Below the pieces are notes generated by a model, which had not been told where the DNA came from, ran no database searches, and worked only from the letters and a program-made list of their open reading frames with translations. A DNA stretch of 64,000 bases from Thalassospiraceae bacterium LMO-JJ14 (GTDB taxonomy: Bacteria; Pseudomonadota; Alphaproteobacteria; Rhodospirillales; Casp-alpha2). Location: the NCBI GenBank assembly GCA_021555105.2, contig CP134604.1, forward strand, positions 1,736,001-1,800,000, given 5' to 3'. The translations under genes and the position numbers were made by a program. Below, in pieces: positions 1 to 8,952 of the stretch. The stretch's first letter is position 1; each line of letters begins with the position of its first letter.

Positions 1-1923
1 ATACCACGGACGCCGCCACTGGCCGACGTCTTCCCACAGGCAGCCCTGTTGTTCATGCCAGTCGTGCATCGGCGTGCGGCGGACGGGATCGAAGAATTCA
101 CCGACGGCGCGGCCCGCCAGCGCACCCATGGTGACGGGCGAGTAGGGCGGGCGGAACGTGGTCGTGCCGGTTTCGGGGATTTTCTGGCCGAGCGCGGCGG
201 ATAGGATCGCGTGGCCCGGAATATTGCCGGTCTTGCCCTGATCGGTGGCCATGCCGAGCGTGGTGTAACGTTTGGCGTGCTCGACCGAGCGATAGCCTTC
301 GCGCGCCGCCAACTGCACATCGGCGACGGTGACGTCGTTTTGCTGGTCGAGGAAATGTTTGCCGCGCTGGCCCGCCGGTTTCGTCGTCGGTACGTACCAA
401 AGCGTGCGCCAGGCTTCCTCGTCCACGTCGGACGTGGCGGTCGCGACAGCCGGGCGTTCCTTGGCCGTCATACCAAGCAGGGACGCCGACTCGATTCCGG
501 CGAAATCGCCTTCGTTGAGCGCTTCCTGCAACGAGAAGTGACCGTTGGCGGCGCCGCAGCAGATCTCGGCCTGCCCGGTCTCGCCGGGGACGAACACGTC
601 GTCGGTATCGCGCCAGGTGTTGCGACCGCCGGAATGGCTGTGCAGGTGCACGACCGGATTCCAGCCGCCGCTGGAGCCGACGGTATCGCAGGCAATGGTG
701 CGCGACCGTCCGGTGACACCATCCGCGTCGTCGTTGAGCTTCATTACCTCGACGCCCTTGACGCGCTTGGTGCCGAGGACGGCGGTGATCGCCGAATTGT
801 CGATGACCTCGATGCCCGCTTCGATGGCGCGGGTCACCAGCTCGCCCGCCGGGTCGGGGCGGACATCGATAATGCAGGCGACGGCACAACCCGCCGCCTT
901 GAGGTCCAGCGCAGAGCGATAGGCATCGTCGTTGTTGGTGAAGATGACGTGACGCTTGCCGGGGCTGACGCCGTAGCGGTTCACATAGGTTCTGAGCGCG
1001 CCCGCCAGCATGCAGCCGGGCCGGTCGTTGTCGGCATAGATCAGCGGCCGTTCGATGGCCCCGGTGGCGAGGATCACACGCTTGGCACGGACGCGCCAGA
1101 CGCGCTGGCGGGTGCGGCCGTCCTGACCGTGCGCGACGTTCGTGTCGCGGTTCTGGATCAGGCCGAGGAAGTTGTGATCGTAATAGCCGAACGCCGTCGT
1201 GTGCTTGAGGATGGTGACGTCGGGATTGCGCATCAGTTCGGCTTCGACGGCGGCAACCCAGTCGCTCGCCGGCTGGCCGTCGATGACCGAGGTTTCGTTC
1301 AGCAGTTGTCCGCCCAGTTCCGGCTGTTCATCGACGAGAATCACCCTGGCACCCGTCGCGGCGGCGGTGCGTGCGGCGGAAAGTCCGGCCGGTCCGGCAC
1401 CGACGACGACGACATCGGCGTGTGCGTTCATCTTGTCATAGGTATCGGCATCCGGCACTTCCGGCGAGCGGCCGAGGCCGGCGGCGTGGCGGATGAAATG
1501 CTCGTATATCTTCCAGCCCGACACCGGCCACATGAAGGTCTTGTAGTAAAACCCGGCGGGCAGCATGCGGTGAAACAGGCTGTTGACGGCCATGACGTCG
1601 AACGACGGCGAGGGCCAGCAGTTGACGCTGGTCGCATCCAGACCGTCGTACAGCGGCACCCGCGTCGCCAGCATGTTGGAAATCGTGCTGGCGCCGCGTT
1701 CAAGCTGCACAAGCGCGTTGGGCTCTTCGGTGCCCGCCGTGACGATGCCGCGCGGACGGTGATACTTGAAGCTGCGCCCGACCAGCATGACGCCGTTGGC
1801 AAGCAATGCCGAGGCCAGCGTGTCGCCCGCGTAGCCGCTCATCAGACGGCCGTTGAAATAAAAGTCGATCTGGCGCGTGCGGTCGATGCGTCCTGCGTTG
1901 TGGAGACGATGGCTCTGGCTCAT
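1..1923 (-). CDS. soxA: Sarcosine oxidase alpha subunit (partial, C-terminus beyond left edge)
   Basis: Large subunit of heterotetrameric sarcosine oxidase, which oxidatively demethylates sarcosine to glycine and passes the methyl group to tetrahydrofolate. The reading frame is open from an ATG at 1923 to base 1 (641 codons); the family is near 1000 residues, so about the last third lies outside. The N-terminus (MSQSHRLHNAGRIDR, then FYFNGRLMSGYAGDTLASAL) is the 2Fe-2S-like fold that opens this family. The segment WEDVGQWRRPWY at the very left edge matches the start of the folate-binding GcvT-like part. The start overlaps the soxD stop by 4 bases (ATGA), so the two are translationally coupled. 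soxG would be expected just outside the window. Confidence 0.93.
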   Translation of the reverse strand, partial: MSQSHRLHNAGRIDRTRQIDFYFNGRLMSGYAGDTLASALLANGVMLVGRSFKYHRPRGIVTAGTEEPNALVQLERGASTISNMLATRVPLYDGLDATSVNCWPSPSFDVMAVNSLFHRMLPAGFYYKTFMWPVSGWKIYEHFIRHAAGLGRSPEVPDADTYDKMNAHADVVVVGAGPAGLSAARTAAATGARVILVDEQPELGGQLLNETSVIDGQPASDWVAAVEAELMRNPDVTILKHTTAFGYYDHNFLGLIQNRDTNVAHGQDGRTRQRVWRVRAKRVILATGAIERPLIYADNDRPGCMLAGALRTYVNRYGVSPGKRHVIFTNNDDAYRSALDLKAAGCAVACIIDVRPDPAGELVTRAIEAGIEVIDNSAITAVLGTKRVKGVEVMKLNDDADGVTGRSRTIACDTVGSSGGWNPVVHLHSHSGGRNTWRDTDDVFVPGETGQAEICCGAANGHFSLQEALNEGDFAGIESASLLGMTAKERPAVATATSDVDEEAWRTLWYVPTTKPAGQRGKHFLDQQNDVTVADVQLAAREGYRSVEHAKRYTTLGMATDQGKTGNIPGHAILSAALGQKIPETGTTTFRPPYSPVTMGALAGRAVGEFFDPVRRTPMHDWHEQQGCLWEDVGQWRRPWY

Positions 1924-2243
1924 GACTTTTTCGCCCCCTCGGCCCGGGTTTTGTCCATGAGGGCCTTGATCTCTTTCGGCGGCTGTTCGCCCATTTTATA
2001 GATCGCCAGGATCTCGTTGCTGTGGGTGTTGCGGCAGACGTTGAACCAGCGCCGGCAACCCGCGGTGTGGACCCAGCGTTCGAGGTGCGGGCCTTTCGCG
2101 TTCTTGCGCATGAACAGGTAATCGGCCCATTCGGCGTCGCTCAGTGCTTCCGGGTTTTCCGGGCGCGCGATGTGCGCTTCGTGGCCGTAGGAAAATTCCG
2201 TTTCCTCGCGTGCGCCGCAGAAGGGGCAGGTAATAAGAAACAT
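1920..2243 (-). CDS. soxD: Sarcosine oxidase delta subunit
   Basis: Small zinc-binding subunit of heterotetrameric sarcosine oxidase, 107 residues. The start MFLITCPFCGAREETEF is preceded by GGGGAGGACAG, an excellent ribosome binding site that begins right at the soxB stop codon; a longer upstream reading frame has no such site. The CPFCG pair near residues 6-9, together with a later His and Cys (HTAGCRRWFNVCR), fits the Zn site of the SoxD family. The order soxB-soxD-soxA with 13-base spacing and a 4-base overlap is the standard operon. It serves glycine betaine/sarcosine catabolism by supplying one-carbon units and glycine. Confidence 0.94.
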   Translation of the reverse strand: MFLITCPFCGAREETEFSYGHEAHIARPENPEALSDAEWADYLFMRKNAKGPHLERWVHTAGCRRWFNVCRNTHSNEILAIYKMGEQPPKEIKALMDKTRAEGAKKS

Positions 2244-2256
2244 CGTCTGTCCTCCC

Positions 2257-3507
2257 CTAATGCGCCACGCCGGCGGCGCCGTGTTCATCGATCAGGTAGC
2301 CGTTAACGAAGCGGTCCAGCGAGAACGCGGCGTTCAGCTTGTGCGGTTCGTCGCGCGCGATGGTGTGCGCGAACACCCAACCCGACCCCGGCGTCGCCTT
2401 GAACCCGCCGGTGCCCCAGCCGCAGTTGAAGTAAAGGCCATCGACCGGCGTCTTTGAAATGATCGGGCTGGCGTCGGGACATGTGTCGACGATGCCGCCC
2501 CACTGGCGCATCAGGCGCATGCGGCTGAACAGCGGGAACAGCTCGCACACCGCGGCGATCTGATCTTCGATGATGTGCAGGCTGCCGCGCTGCGAATACC
2601 CGGTCGGCGCGTCGATGCCGGCGCCCATGACAAGTTCGCCCTTGTCGGACTGCGAGATGTAGCAGTGTACCGCGCCGGACATGACGACGACGTCGATGAC
2701 CGGTTTCACCGGATCGGAGACCATGGCTTGTAAGGGGTGGCTTTCGATCGGCATGCGGAAACCGGCCATGTCCGACATGACGGTGCAGTGCCCGGCGACG
2801 ACGACGCCGACTTTCTTGGCCTTGATCTGACCGCGCGATGTCTGCACACCGGTCACCTTGCCTTTGTCGATGTCGAAGCCGGTAACCTCGCAGTTCTGAA
2901 TGATGTCGACGCCACGCGCATCGGCGGCGCGGGCCAGCCCCCAGGCCACCGCGTCGTGGCGCGCCGTGCCGCCGCGCGCCTGATAGCTGGAGCCGAGTAC
3001 CGGATAGCGGATCGTCGGGTCGAGATTGATGATCGGCACCAGTTCGCGGATCTGTGCGGGTTCCAGGTATTCGCCGTCGATGCCGTTCAGCTTGTTGGCG
3101 TAGACGCGGCGCTTGGTGTCGCGGACGTCACCCAGGCTGTGCGCCAGATTCAGGACGCCGCGCTGACTGAGCATGATGTTGTAGTTGATGTCCTGGCTCA
3201 GCCCTTCGTAGAGCTTGAGCGACTTTTCATACAGATGCGCGCTCTCGTCCCACAGATAGTTGGAGCGGATGATGGTCGTGTTGCGGCCCGTGTTGCCGCC
3301 GCCGAGCCAGCCTTTCTCAACCACCGCGACATTGGTGATGCCGTGCTCCTTGGCCAGGTAATACGCGGTCGCCAGGCCGTGCCCGCCGCCGCCGACGATG
3401 ACGACGTCGTATTCCTTTTTGGGATCGGGAGAGCGCCACGCCTGCTGCCAGTCGCGGTGGTAACCCATCGCGTTGCGAAGCAAACTGAATATGGAATATC
3501 TGGTCAT
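2257..3507 (-). CDS. soxB: Sarcosine oxidase beta subunit
   Basis: FAD/FMN-carrying catalytic subunit of heterotetrameric sarcosine oxidase, 416 residues, the usual family length. The dinucleotide-binding loop [17 protein letters not shown] lies near residues 36-52. His184 in ARHDAVAWG aligns, by my recollection of the family, with the histidine that carries covalent FMN. The C-terminal [14 protein letters not shown] motif is typical of the DadA-like fold. GGGGAC sits just upstream of the ATG at 3507. This is the first gene of the soxBDA(G) operon, and its promoter must lie in 3508-3727, which it shares divergently with the Sel1-repeat gene. Cytoplasmic enzyme. Confidence 0.95.
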   Translation of the reverse strand: MTRYSIFSLLRNAMGYHRDWQQAWRSPDPKKEYDVVIVGGGGHGLATAYYLAKEHGITNVAVVEKGWLGGGNTGRNTTIIRSNYLWDESAHLYEKSLKLYEGLSQDINYNIMLSQRGVLNLAHSLGDVRDTKRRVYANKLNGIDGEYLEPAQIRELVPIINLDPTIRYPVLGSSYQARGGTARHDAVAWGLARAADARGVDIIQNCEVTGFDIDKGKVTGVQTSRGQIKAKKVGVVVAGHCTVMSDMAGFRMPIESHPLQAMVSDPVKPVIDVVVMSGAVHCYISQSDKGELVMGAGIDAPTGYSQRGSLHIIEDQIAAVCELFPLFSRMRLMRQWGGIVDTCPDASPIISKTPVDGLYFNCGWGTGGFKATPGSGWVFAHTIARDEPHKLNAAFSLDRFVNGYLIDEHGAAGVAH

Positions 3508-3727
3508 GCCGTCCCCAACAATCGCCGCGCCGGTTAAGTTGTCCGTGTCTCCACGCTAGATGCCCTCCTTTCCCACCGTCAAGGCAGGACGTCTGTCCGT
3601 TTTACGACGCCGATCCTCATTTTTACGACCCGCGCCGGGGATCGGCCCGCGGCGGCCCCGGTGTCCGGCGGCATTATCCCGACATATTGTCGTTCCCATG
3701 CAAGTCGCTACCAGATAATGTGCGCGA

Positions 3728-4837
3728 ATGCAGTACAAGAGGTTCCGTTCCGGCGTGGTTCTGGCGATGATGATTTTCGCCTGTTTCGCGCTGCCGGCGG
3801 CGGCGCTGGACAAGCCGCCGGGGATCGACCTCGACATCATCGATGAATTGCCGCCTGCGGACGGAACGGCACCGGCGGGCGCGGCAGAAGAGACGGAAAA
3901 TCCCCTCGACCGGGATTTCAAGATCGCCCTCGAAGCATTCCAGGAGCGCGACTATGTCACCGCGCGCGAAAGGTGGTCGGAACTGTCCGATGCCGGGCAC
4001 GGTATCTCCATGCACAATCTGGCGGTTCTGAAGTGGCGCGGGCAGGGCGGGCCGGTCGATAAAAAGGCGGCGCTTGAGCTGTTCCGTAACGCCGGCGATG
4101 CCGAGGTCGGGCCGTCGCTGCATGCGTTGGGCGTGCTCGCGCTGAAAGGCGCCGGCGTGCCCGCGAACCCGGCGGAAGCCGTACGTTTTTTCGAGGCGGC
4201 CTCGGCGCTGGGCCATACGCCGTCGACGTATAACCTGGCGCTGGCGCATCTGCAGGGGATCGGCGGGGCAGGTGACAAGACACTCGGCATGGAACTGCTT
4301 GAGGCAGCGGCGGAAAGCGGGCTGGCGCGCGCGCAGTACGATCTTGCGACACTGCTTTATCAAGGCACGTATGGGAAAACGGATAAGCAAGCCGCGCGCA
4401 TCTGGTTCGAGCGCGCGGCCGATCAGGGCGATCCGTTCGCGTACTACAATCTGGCGCTGATGCAGCTTAATGGCGAGGGCGGCGAAAAGGATGCCGAACT
4501 TGCCGTGCTGAATTTGACGGAAGCCGCCGTGATGGGGGCGGTGCCGGCGCAGGTCCGCCTCGCGCACATGCTGGCGCGCGGCGCAAACGGTGTCGGCAAG
4601 GACGTGGTGCAGGCGTACGCGTGGTTCGCCATCGCCGGCAGCCTGGGTGCCGAGGGCGCGCTGGAGAATGCCAAGCGTCTGGCCCGCACGCTCAAGCAAA
4701 GCCAGCTCAAAGCCGCAAAGCAGGCGGCGGCGGCATTCAAACCGCGCGGACCGGCAACGTCCGCCGACACGACGAACGCGAACACAGCCAACAGCGATGC
4801 AACGGCAGCGGACGATCTGCTGAAAACACTGCAGTAG
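3728..4837 (+). CDS. Secreted Sel1-repeat (TPR-like) protein
   Basis: Protein of 369 residues with an N-terminal signal peptide (basic MQYKRFRSG, a hydrophobic stretch, then ALPAAALD near residue 27). It continues with about six Sel1-type repeats of roughly 36 residues, seen as recurring cores such as MHNLAVLKWRGQG, LHALGVLALKGAG, TYNLALAHLQG, YDLATLLYQG and YYNLALMQLNGEGG. Sel1 repeats form alpha-alpha solenoids used as adaptors, so the protein is probably a periplasmic scaffold with unknown partners. The C-terminal 40 residues are Ala/Thr/Asn-rich and low in complexity. No strong ribosome binding site precedes the ATG. The stop codon lies inside a 12-bp tandem repeat. The gene reads toward an AsmA-like gene 53 bases downstream. 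Confidence 0.85.
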   Translation: MQYKRFRSGVVLAMMIFACFALPAAALDKPPGIDLDIIDELPPADGTAPAGAAEETENPLDRDFKIALEAFQERDYVTARERWSELSDAGHGISMHNLAVLKWRGQGGPVDKKAALELFRNAGDAEVGPSLHALGVLALKGAGVPANPAEAVRFFEAASALGHTPSTYNLALAHLQGIGGAGDKTLGMELLEAAAESGLARAQYDLATLLYQGTYGKTDKQAARIWFERAADQGDPFAYYNLALMQLNGEGGEKDAELAVLNLTEAAVMGAVPAQVRLAHMLARGANGVGKDVVQAYAWFAIAGSLGAEGALENAKRLARTLKQSQLKAAKQAAAAFKPRGPATSADTTNANTANSDATAADDLLKTLQ

Positions 4838-4878
4838 TATGGCCAATAGTATGGCCAATAGTATGGCCAATAATATGG
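4836..4878. repeat. 12-bp tandem repeat between Sel1 gene and AsmA-like gene
   Basis: Three exact copies of AGTATGGCCAAT (4836-4847, 4848-4859, 4860-4871) and a degraded fourth fill most of the 53-base spacer. The first copy overlaps the TAG stop of the upstream gene. Each copy carries an ATG in the same frame, which makes a 23-codon reading frame (MANSMANSMANN...) that overlaps the start of the next gene. Confidence 0.9.
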
Positions 4879-4890
4879 AAAGTCGGATAA

Positions 4891-5481
4891 ATGCTCAGTT
4901 TTCTGGTTAGAATTCTTAAATTCACCGTCAAGGCGGCGATCGTTATCGCCGGCATTGCCGTCGTGATTTCATACGCCCGGCTCAGCGAATTCGGCGACAT
5001 GAGGAAGACGCTGCTGGACAAGGTGATGAATTCCTATGCCGGGCGGATCGCCATCGACGGCGATATCGAGTTGCAGATGACGTTCCCGCCGAGCGTCGCC
5101 ATCGACGGGGTGCGGATCAGCAATTCCAAATGGGGCACCCGCCCGGACATGATGACGGCGCAGCGCGTCGTCGCCGAGATCGATCTGTTGCCGCTTCTGC
5201 AGGGCGACATGGCGGTCCCCCGGCTGCGCATGATCGGCGTCGATATCGTTGTCGAACAGAAACGCGACGGCACCACGAACTGGGACGAGCTGAATGATTT
5301 CGACACCGCCGCCGGACCCGCCAATCCGGCGACGCCGATGATTTTCCCGCAGATCGGCGGCGCCTCGGTCAGTGTCGCCGGCGGCACGCTGACGATTTTG
5401 AACAATGTCCTGAGCGCGCCGATCGTCCTGTCCCTGAACGGCGCCAACATCCTGACCGGCGGGATCGTGCCGTGTTTGTAA
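4891..5481 (+). pseudogene. AsmA-family protein, N-terminal part only (probably truncated)
   Basis: The 196 residues carry a single N-terminal membrane helix (about residues 10-27, FTVKAAIVIAGIAVVISYA) and the start of an AsmA domain: a GRIAIDGDIELQMTFPPSVAIDGVRI-like stretch, then LRMIGVDIVVEQKRDGTTNWDEL. AsmA-like proteins sit in the inner membrane with a long periplasmic chain and are usually 600 or more residues. Here the chain stops abruptly after LNGANILTGG with VPCL, and the DNA beyond 5481 does not continue the domain in any frame that I can recognise. The adjoining DNA is also visibly lower in GC. I infer a 3' truncation by rearrangement; a short functional variant is possible. The start is ATG at 4891 with GGAAAG 9 bases upstream. 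Confidence 0.7.
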
Positions 5482-5661
5482 GGGGCAGTGAGTCGGCTCG
5501 CCGGTGCGGTGCAGGGGGAATGCACACGCCGTCCATGTCGATGTCGGAGAAGGTTTATAGGTGCGCGCAGGTCTACCGAAAATGTCTGCTGTTAGCCAAA
5601 AGGAGACTAGCAGCGCCTGATTTAATTGGAGGGAAACAGTGACTTGTTAGCAACACGCAAA

Positions 5662-6750
5662 TCAGTGAACTGCATTGACCGCTAATGGATCGCTTACTTC
5701 AAAACTGAAGCTTTTCTCTCTGAATAAGCAGAGGCAGGCATCTACAACGTCAGCATCGTACTTCGTTCGCCGCCCATCGACGATTTCAGCCAATGCCTTT
5801 TCGATACCGAGACCTGCACGATAGGGGCGATGAGATGTCATGGCTTCAACGACGTCGGCAACCGCAATGATTTTTGCCTCAAGGATAATCTCGTCTCCTT
5901 TTAGTCCTCTAGGATAACCGCTGCCATCCATACGCTCATGATGCTGGTAAGCCGCCTCTGCCAATGGCCATGGCCAGTTCATTTTGATTAAAATGTCATA
6001 GCCAGCCTTCGGATGGCCCTTCACTAATTGAAACTCTAACAAAGATATTTTTCCGGACCTTGAAAGTATTTCCAACGGGATCGAGATTTTTCCGATATCG
6101 TGCAAAGACCCTGCAATCTCCAAGCCTTCCAATCGGTTCTCATCAAGGCCAAGTTCCCTGCCAATGGCAACCGCGATAATGGCTACATTTTTCTCGTGTC
6201 CGACGGTGTGGGGGTCACGCAAATTGCTAATTTCAATAGCCACTTCCACGGTACTCAGCAGTGCTAACTTGATCTCCTCTAAATGGCCTATTGCGGCACC
6301 CTCTGCCAACTTGCGTTCACGAATATCACGAATATTGCATTGAATAACCTTCGTGCCTTCGCAATCGTAAGAATTGCTGATGAACTCAACGGCAATGACA
6401 ACGCCACTCTTGGTTTTAAGGGGCATATCTTCATAGCGCACGCGCCCCTCATCTTGCAGTTTAAGGAACATCACTTTGCTTTCGGGCAAATCTTTGAATG
6501 CACCGACCTCCCAAAGCTTTTTCCCTAAGAATTCTTCATGCGAGTAGCCCAGCATTTTAATCAAAAAGGGATTAACGTCCTCAATCTGCCCTGTATCAAA
6601 ATTGAGGAGAAGAATCCCATCGAGCGCTGTTTCAAACAATCGACGATATCGCGCTTCCGAGGTGCGAAAGTTTGCTTGTAAAACATCGGCAAGCCGGACG
6701 GCCTCTGCCGCACTCTTGGCAAGTTCTGCTGATATATTATCGGATGTCAT
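5662..6750 (-). CDS. PAS domain HD-GYP phosphodiesterase
   Basis: Predicted cyclic-di-GMP phosphodiesterase of 362 residues. A PAS domain (about residues 33-145, YRRLFETALDGILLLNFDTG through CNIRDIRERK) is joined to an HD-GYP domain (about 160-350). The domain has the HD pair in SLHDIGKISIP (near 217-221), HHERMDGSGYPRG (near 270-283, an intact GYP) and VADVVEAMTSHRPYR. No membrane segment was seen. The ATG at 6750 is chosen because PAS homology begins soon after; an in-frame ATG at 6855 and a TTG at 6861 are alternatives. The gene is clearly lower in GC than its neighbours and lies beside the truncated AsmA gene, which suggests acquisition by transfer. It sits divergent from motAB. Confidence 0.88.
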   Translation of the reverse strand: MTSDNISAELAKSAAEAVRLADVLQANFRTSEARYRRLFETALDGILLLNFDTGQIEDVNPFLIKMLGYSHEEFLGKKLWEVGAFKDLPESKVMFLKLQDEGRVRYEDMPLKTKSGVVIAVEFISNSYDCEGTKVIQCNIRDIRERKLAEGAAIGHLEEIKLALLSTVEVAIEISNLRDPHTVGHEKNVAIIAVAIGRELGLDENRLEGLEIAGSLHDIGKISIPLEILSRSGKISLLEFQLVKGHPKAGYDILIKMNWPWPLAEAAYQHHERMDGSGYPRGLKGDEIILEAKIIAVADVVEAMTSHRPYRAGLGIEKALAEIVDGRRTKYDADVVDACLCLFREKSFSFEVSDPLAVNAVH

Positions 6751-7236
6751 TAATTTTATCCAAAACCAGTTCGGACAGGCGAGTTTTCGCCCGTCTGTGA
6801 GACGCTCACATGAATTTTTAAGTTGGTCTGCTTGAGATCTAGCCGAAGCTACCATCCACAAGAGCGCTCTAAATCATGTAAATACAAGGTTATTCGCTAT
6901 GTCAGCCCACAGCGCTTTCCCGTTTCGGCTTTTAAGTGTCAGTCCTCTTCGGGTCATAAGCAGTCATTCGATTTTCGCTTCTCATGTATCGGGCAATTTT
7001 TTGCGGATGTTTGCCATGTGCATATCCTTGCGGAAATCCGCGTCCGGCATGACGAAGCGGGGGTAAGTCCGCGCTGGATCAAAAGCCGCATCGCAAAATC
7101 GGTTGCCGGCGGAGACGACATTCAAACAAACCCCGTACAACCGGCTACGTATTCGCACCGATATGTCTTTGTTGGAAAATCGGGTAGATTCATTTGCGTT
7201 GAACATAGTTTATGCCGAAACATTCGGGAGACCCGC
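6751..7236. other. Divergent intergenic region between HD-GYP gene and motA
   Basis: About 490 bases of AT-rich DNA with no convincing gene. Reading frames here lack ribosome binding sites and recognisable protein features. It must carry the promoters of the leftward HD-GYP gene and the rightward motAB pair. No clear sigma-54 or sigma-28 element was identified by eye. Confidence 0.5.
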
Positions 7237-8043
7237 GTGAACCCAGTCACGATCATCGGTATCATAAGCGGTTTCGCGATCGTTTTCCTGTCGATCCTGG
7301 CGACCGCCAAGGACGCCATCGTCTTTATCAACCTGCCAGGTCTGCTGATCGTACTCGGCGGCACGATTGCCGCCACGCTGGTCAGCTATCCGCCGACTTA
7401 TATCTGGCGGGTCTGGCGTAACTTCATCAAGGCGCTGAAGAACGAGGGCCTGTACGAAAAGGACGATGTCGACGATATCGTCGAGATCGCCAAACGCTGG
7501 AAGACGGGCCAGATCGCCAAGGTCGACGAGAAACTCAACGAGATCCGCAGCCCCTTTCTGCAGACAGGGCTGCGGCTTCTCATCGACGGCACACCGGCCG
7601 AGGATGTCGAGGATTTGTTGCGCTGGCGGATTACCCGGCTGCGCTCAAAGGAAAACGCCGAAGCCGACGTCTTCCGCACGATGGGGTCGTATGCACCGGC
7701 CTTCGGTATGCTCGGCACCCTGATCGGTCTGGTCAATATGCTGTTCGGCATGAGCGAGGGCGGGTTCGACACCATCGGCCTCAACATGGCGGTGGCCCTG
7801 ATCACGACATTTTACGGCCTGATTCTGGCGAACCTGCTTTTCAAGCCGATCGCGACGAAGCTGGAGGACCGCACGGAACAGCGCGTGCGCACCCTCGGCA
7901 TGGCGCTCGAGGCGGTAAACCTTATCAGCCAGCAACGGACCCCGTCCTACATCCGCGAGACGCTCTATTCATTCCTCGCCGATTACGACGACGAGGTCAT
8001 GGGCACTTCGAAAAGAGACCACCCCGAGGTCGAGACACCATGA
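7237..8043 (+). CDS. motA: MotA/PomA-type flagellar stator protein
   Basis: Proton/sodium channel subunit of the flagellar stator, 268 residues, of the short PomA-like type. Four membrane helices are visible: two near the N-terminus (TIIGIISGFAIVFLSILA and FINLPGLLIVLGGTIAATLV) and two after the cytoplasmic loop (GSYAPAFGMLGTLIGLVNML and MAVALITTFYGLILANLLF), the second pair holding the TYGLILAN-like MotA signature. The GTG start at 7237 is preceded by CGGGAG at good spacing. The longer frame reaching back to 6823 is non-coding upstream sequence. The stop overlaps the motB start (ATGA), as expected for subunits made in fixed ratio. Confidence 0.92.
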   Translation: MNPVTIIGIISGFAIVFLSILATAKDAIVFINLPGLLIVLGGTIAATLVSYPPTYIWRVWRNFIKALKNEGLYEKDDVDDIVEIAKRWKTGQIAKVDEKLNEIRSPFLQTGLRLLIDGTPAEDVEDLLRWRITRLRSKENAEADVFRTMGSYAPAFGMLGTLIGLVNMLFGMSEGGFDTIGLNMAVALITTFYGLILANLLFKPIATKLEDRTEQRVRTLGMALEAVNLISQQRTPSYIRETLYSFLADYDDEVMGTSKRDHPEVETP

Positions 8044-8942
8044 GTAAAAGGCCTGCCAGCGGTACGAATACGGCGGAGGGGCAGGGGCATGGACTGGGGC
8101 ATGGGCTGGGGCATGGACTGGGGCATGGACTGGGGCATGGACTGGGCGATCAGTCCGTGAAGCGCCTCATCAGGCGTGCCTCACGGCAGGATACATTCGG
8201 CCCGGTTCGCATGAAGGGAGAGCGTCTGGAAGAATGGATGCTCACATACATGGATACGGTGACTCTCCTCGTCACGCTGTTCGTCCTGATATTAAGTTTC
8301 GCCAGTATGGATGAGGATAGATACAACGCCCTCGTGGAAGGTCTGCGGCTCGATAAATACAGTGCCGGGATACTGGTCGGATCGAAGGGCGTCATGGAAA
8401 TGCCGGCCGTCAAGCAAACGCCGCTTCCCGTCGCTGAAATACCCGCCCCCGATGAAGAACCCGATACCGGCATCAGCGAGCGGCTTGAGGACCTGATTGC
8501 CGAAAATGGCCTCGACGATCAGGTTGCGATTAAATTTTCCAAGGACCTGATCGATCTGCAGCTACAGGAGGGGGTTCTGTTCCCCAGCGGTTCCGCCGAA
8601 TTGCTCGAAGGCGGCAAGCAGCTCCTGAGCCAACTGCTTTTGCTTCTGTCGGCGGGCGACTACCTGATTTCCGTTCAGGGGCATACGGATAGTGTGCCCA
8701 TCTCGACGGAGCGGTTTCCCTCGAACTGGGAGCTTTCCGGTGCACGGGCGGCGTCCGTCGTTCGCGAACTGATTGCGCTGGGGATCGCAGAGAAAAGGCT
8801 CGAACTTTCAGGCTTCGCGCATACGCATCCCGTGGACGATAACGCCACGCCATCCGGGCGCGAGCGCAATCGGCGGGTCAACATCCTGCTGCATGCGACG
8901 CAGCAAGACATGAAGGCAATCCTGCTCAAGCTATCGCAGTGA
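8040..8942 (+). CDS. motB: MotB-type stator protein with Gly-His-Gly-Leu repeat
   Basis: Stator partner of MotA, 300 residues. A single membrane helix (about 67-88) contains the proton-binding Asp72 in LTYMDTVTLLVTLF. It is followed by a linker and an OmpA-like peptidoglycan-binding domain (about 170-285) with VQGHTDSVPI, NWELSGARAASVV and GRERNRRVNI. The unusual part is the cytoplasmic N-terminus: residues 16-36 are five GHGL units encoded by a 12-bp tandem repeat, followed by a basic stretch (SVKRLIRRASRQ). MotB proteins normally have a short Lys/Arg-rich tail here. The gene overlaps motA by 4 bases. Confidence 0.92.
   Translation: MSKRPASGTNTAEGQGHGLGHGLGHGLGHGLGHGLGDQSVKRLIRRASRQDTFGPVRMKGERLEEWMLTYMDTVTLLVTLFVLILSFASMDEDRYNALVEGLRLDKYSAGILVGSKGVMEMPAVKQTPLPVAEIPAPDEEPDTGISERLEDLIAENGLDDQVAIKFSKDLIDLQLQEGVLFPSGSAELLEGGKQLLSQLLLLLSAGDYLISVQGHTDSVPISTERFPSNWELSGARAASVVRELIALGIAEKRLELSGFAHTHPVDDNATPSGRERNRRVNILLHATQQDMKAILLKLSQ
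8084..8143. repeat. 12-bp tandem repeat inside motB
   Basis: Five contiguous units of GGGGCATGGACT (the second unit has one base change) encode the GHGL repeat at the MotB N-terminus. The unit length is a multiple of three, so copy-number changes would keep the reading frame. The near-identity of the units suggests recent expansion. Confidence 0.93.
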
Positions 8943-8952
8943 CGTTACGTTA

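Noticed and set aside
211-2001. 596-codon plus-strand frame opposite soxA/soxD
   Set aside because: The minus strand encodes SoxA with family motifs up to base 1; the plus frame has none.
6982-7206. 74-codon minus-strand frame upstream of motA
   Set aside because: No ribosome binding site or homology pattern; it covers the promoter region.
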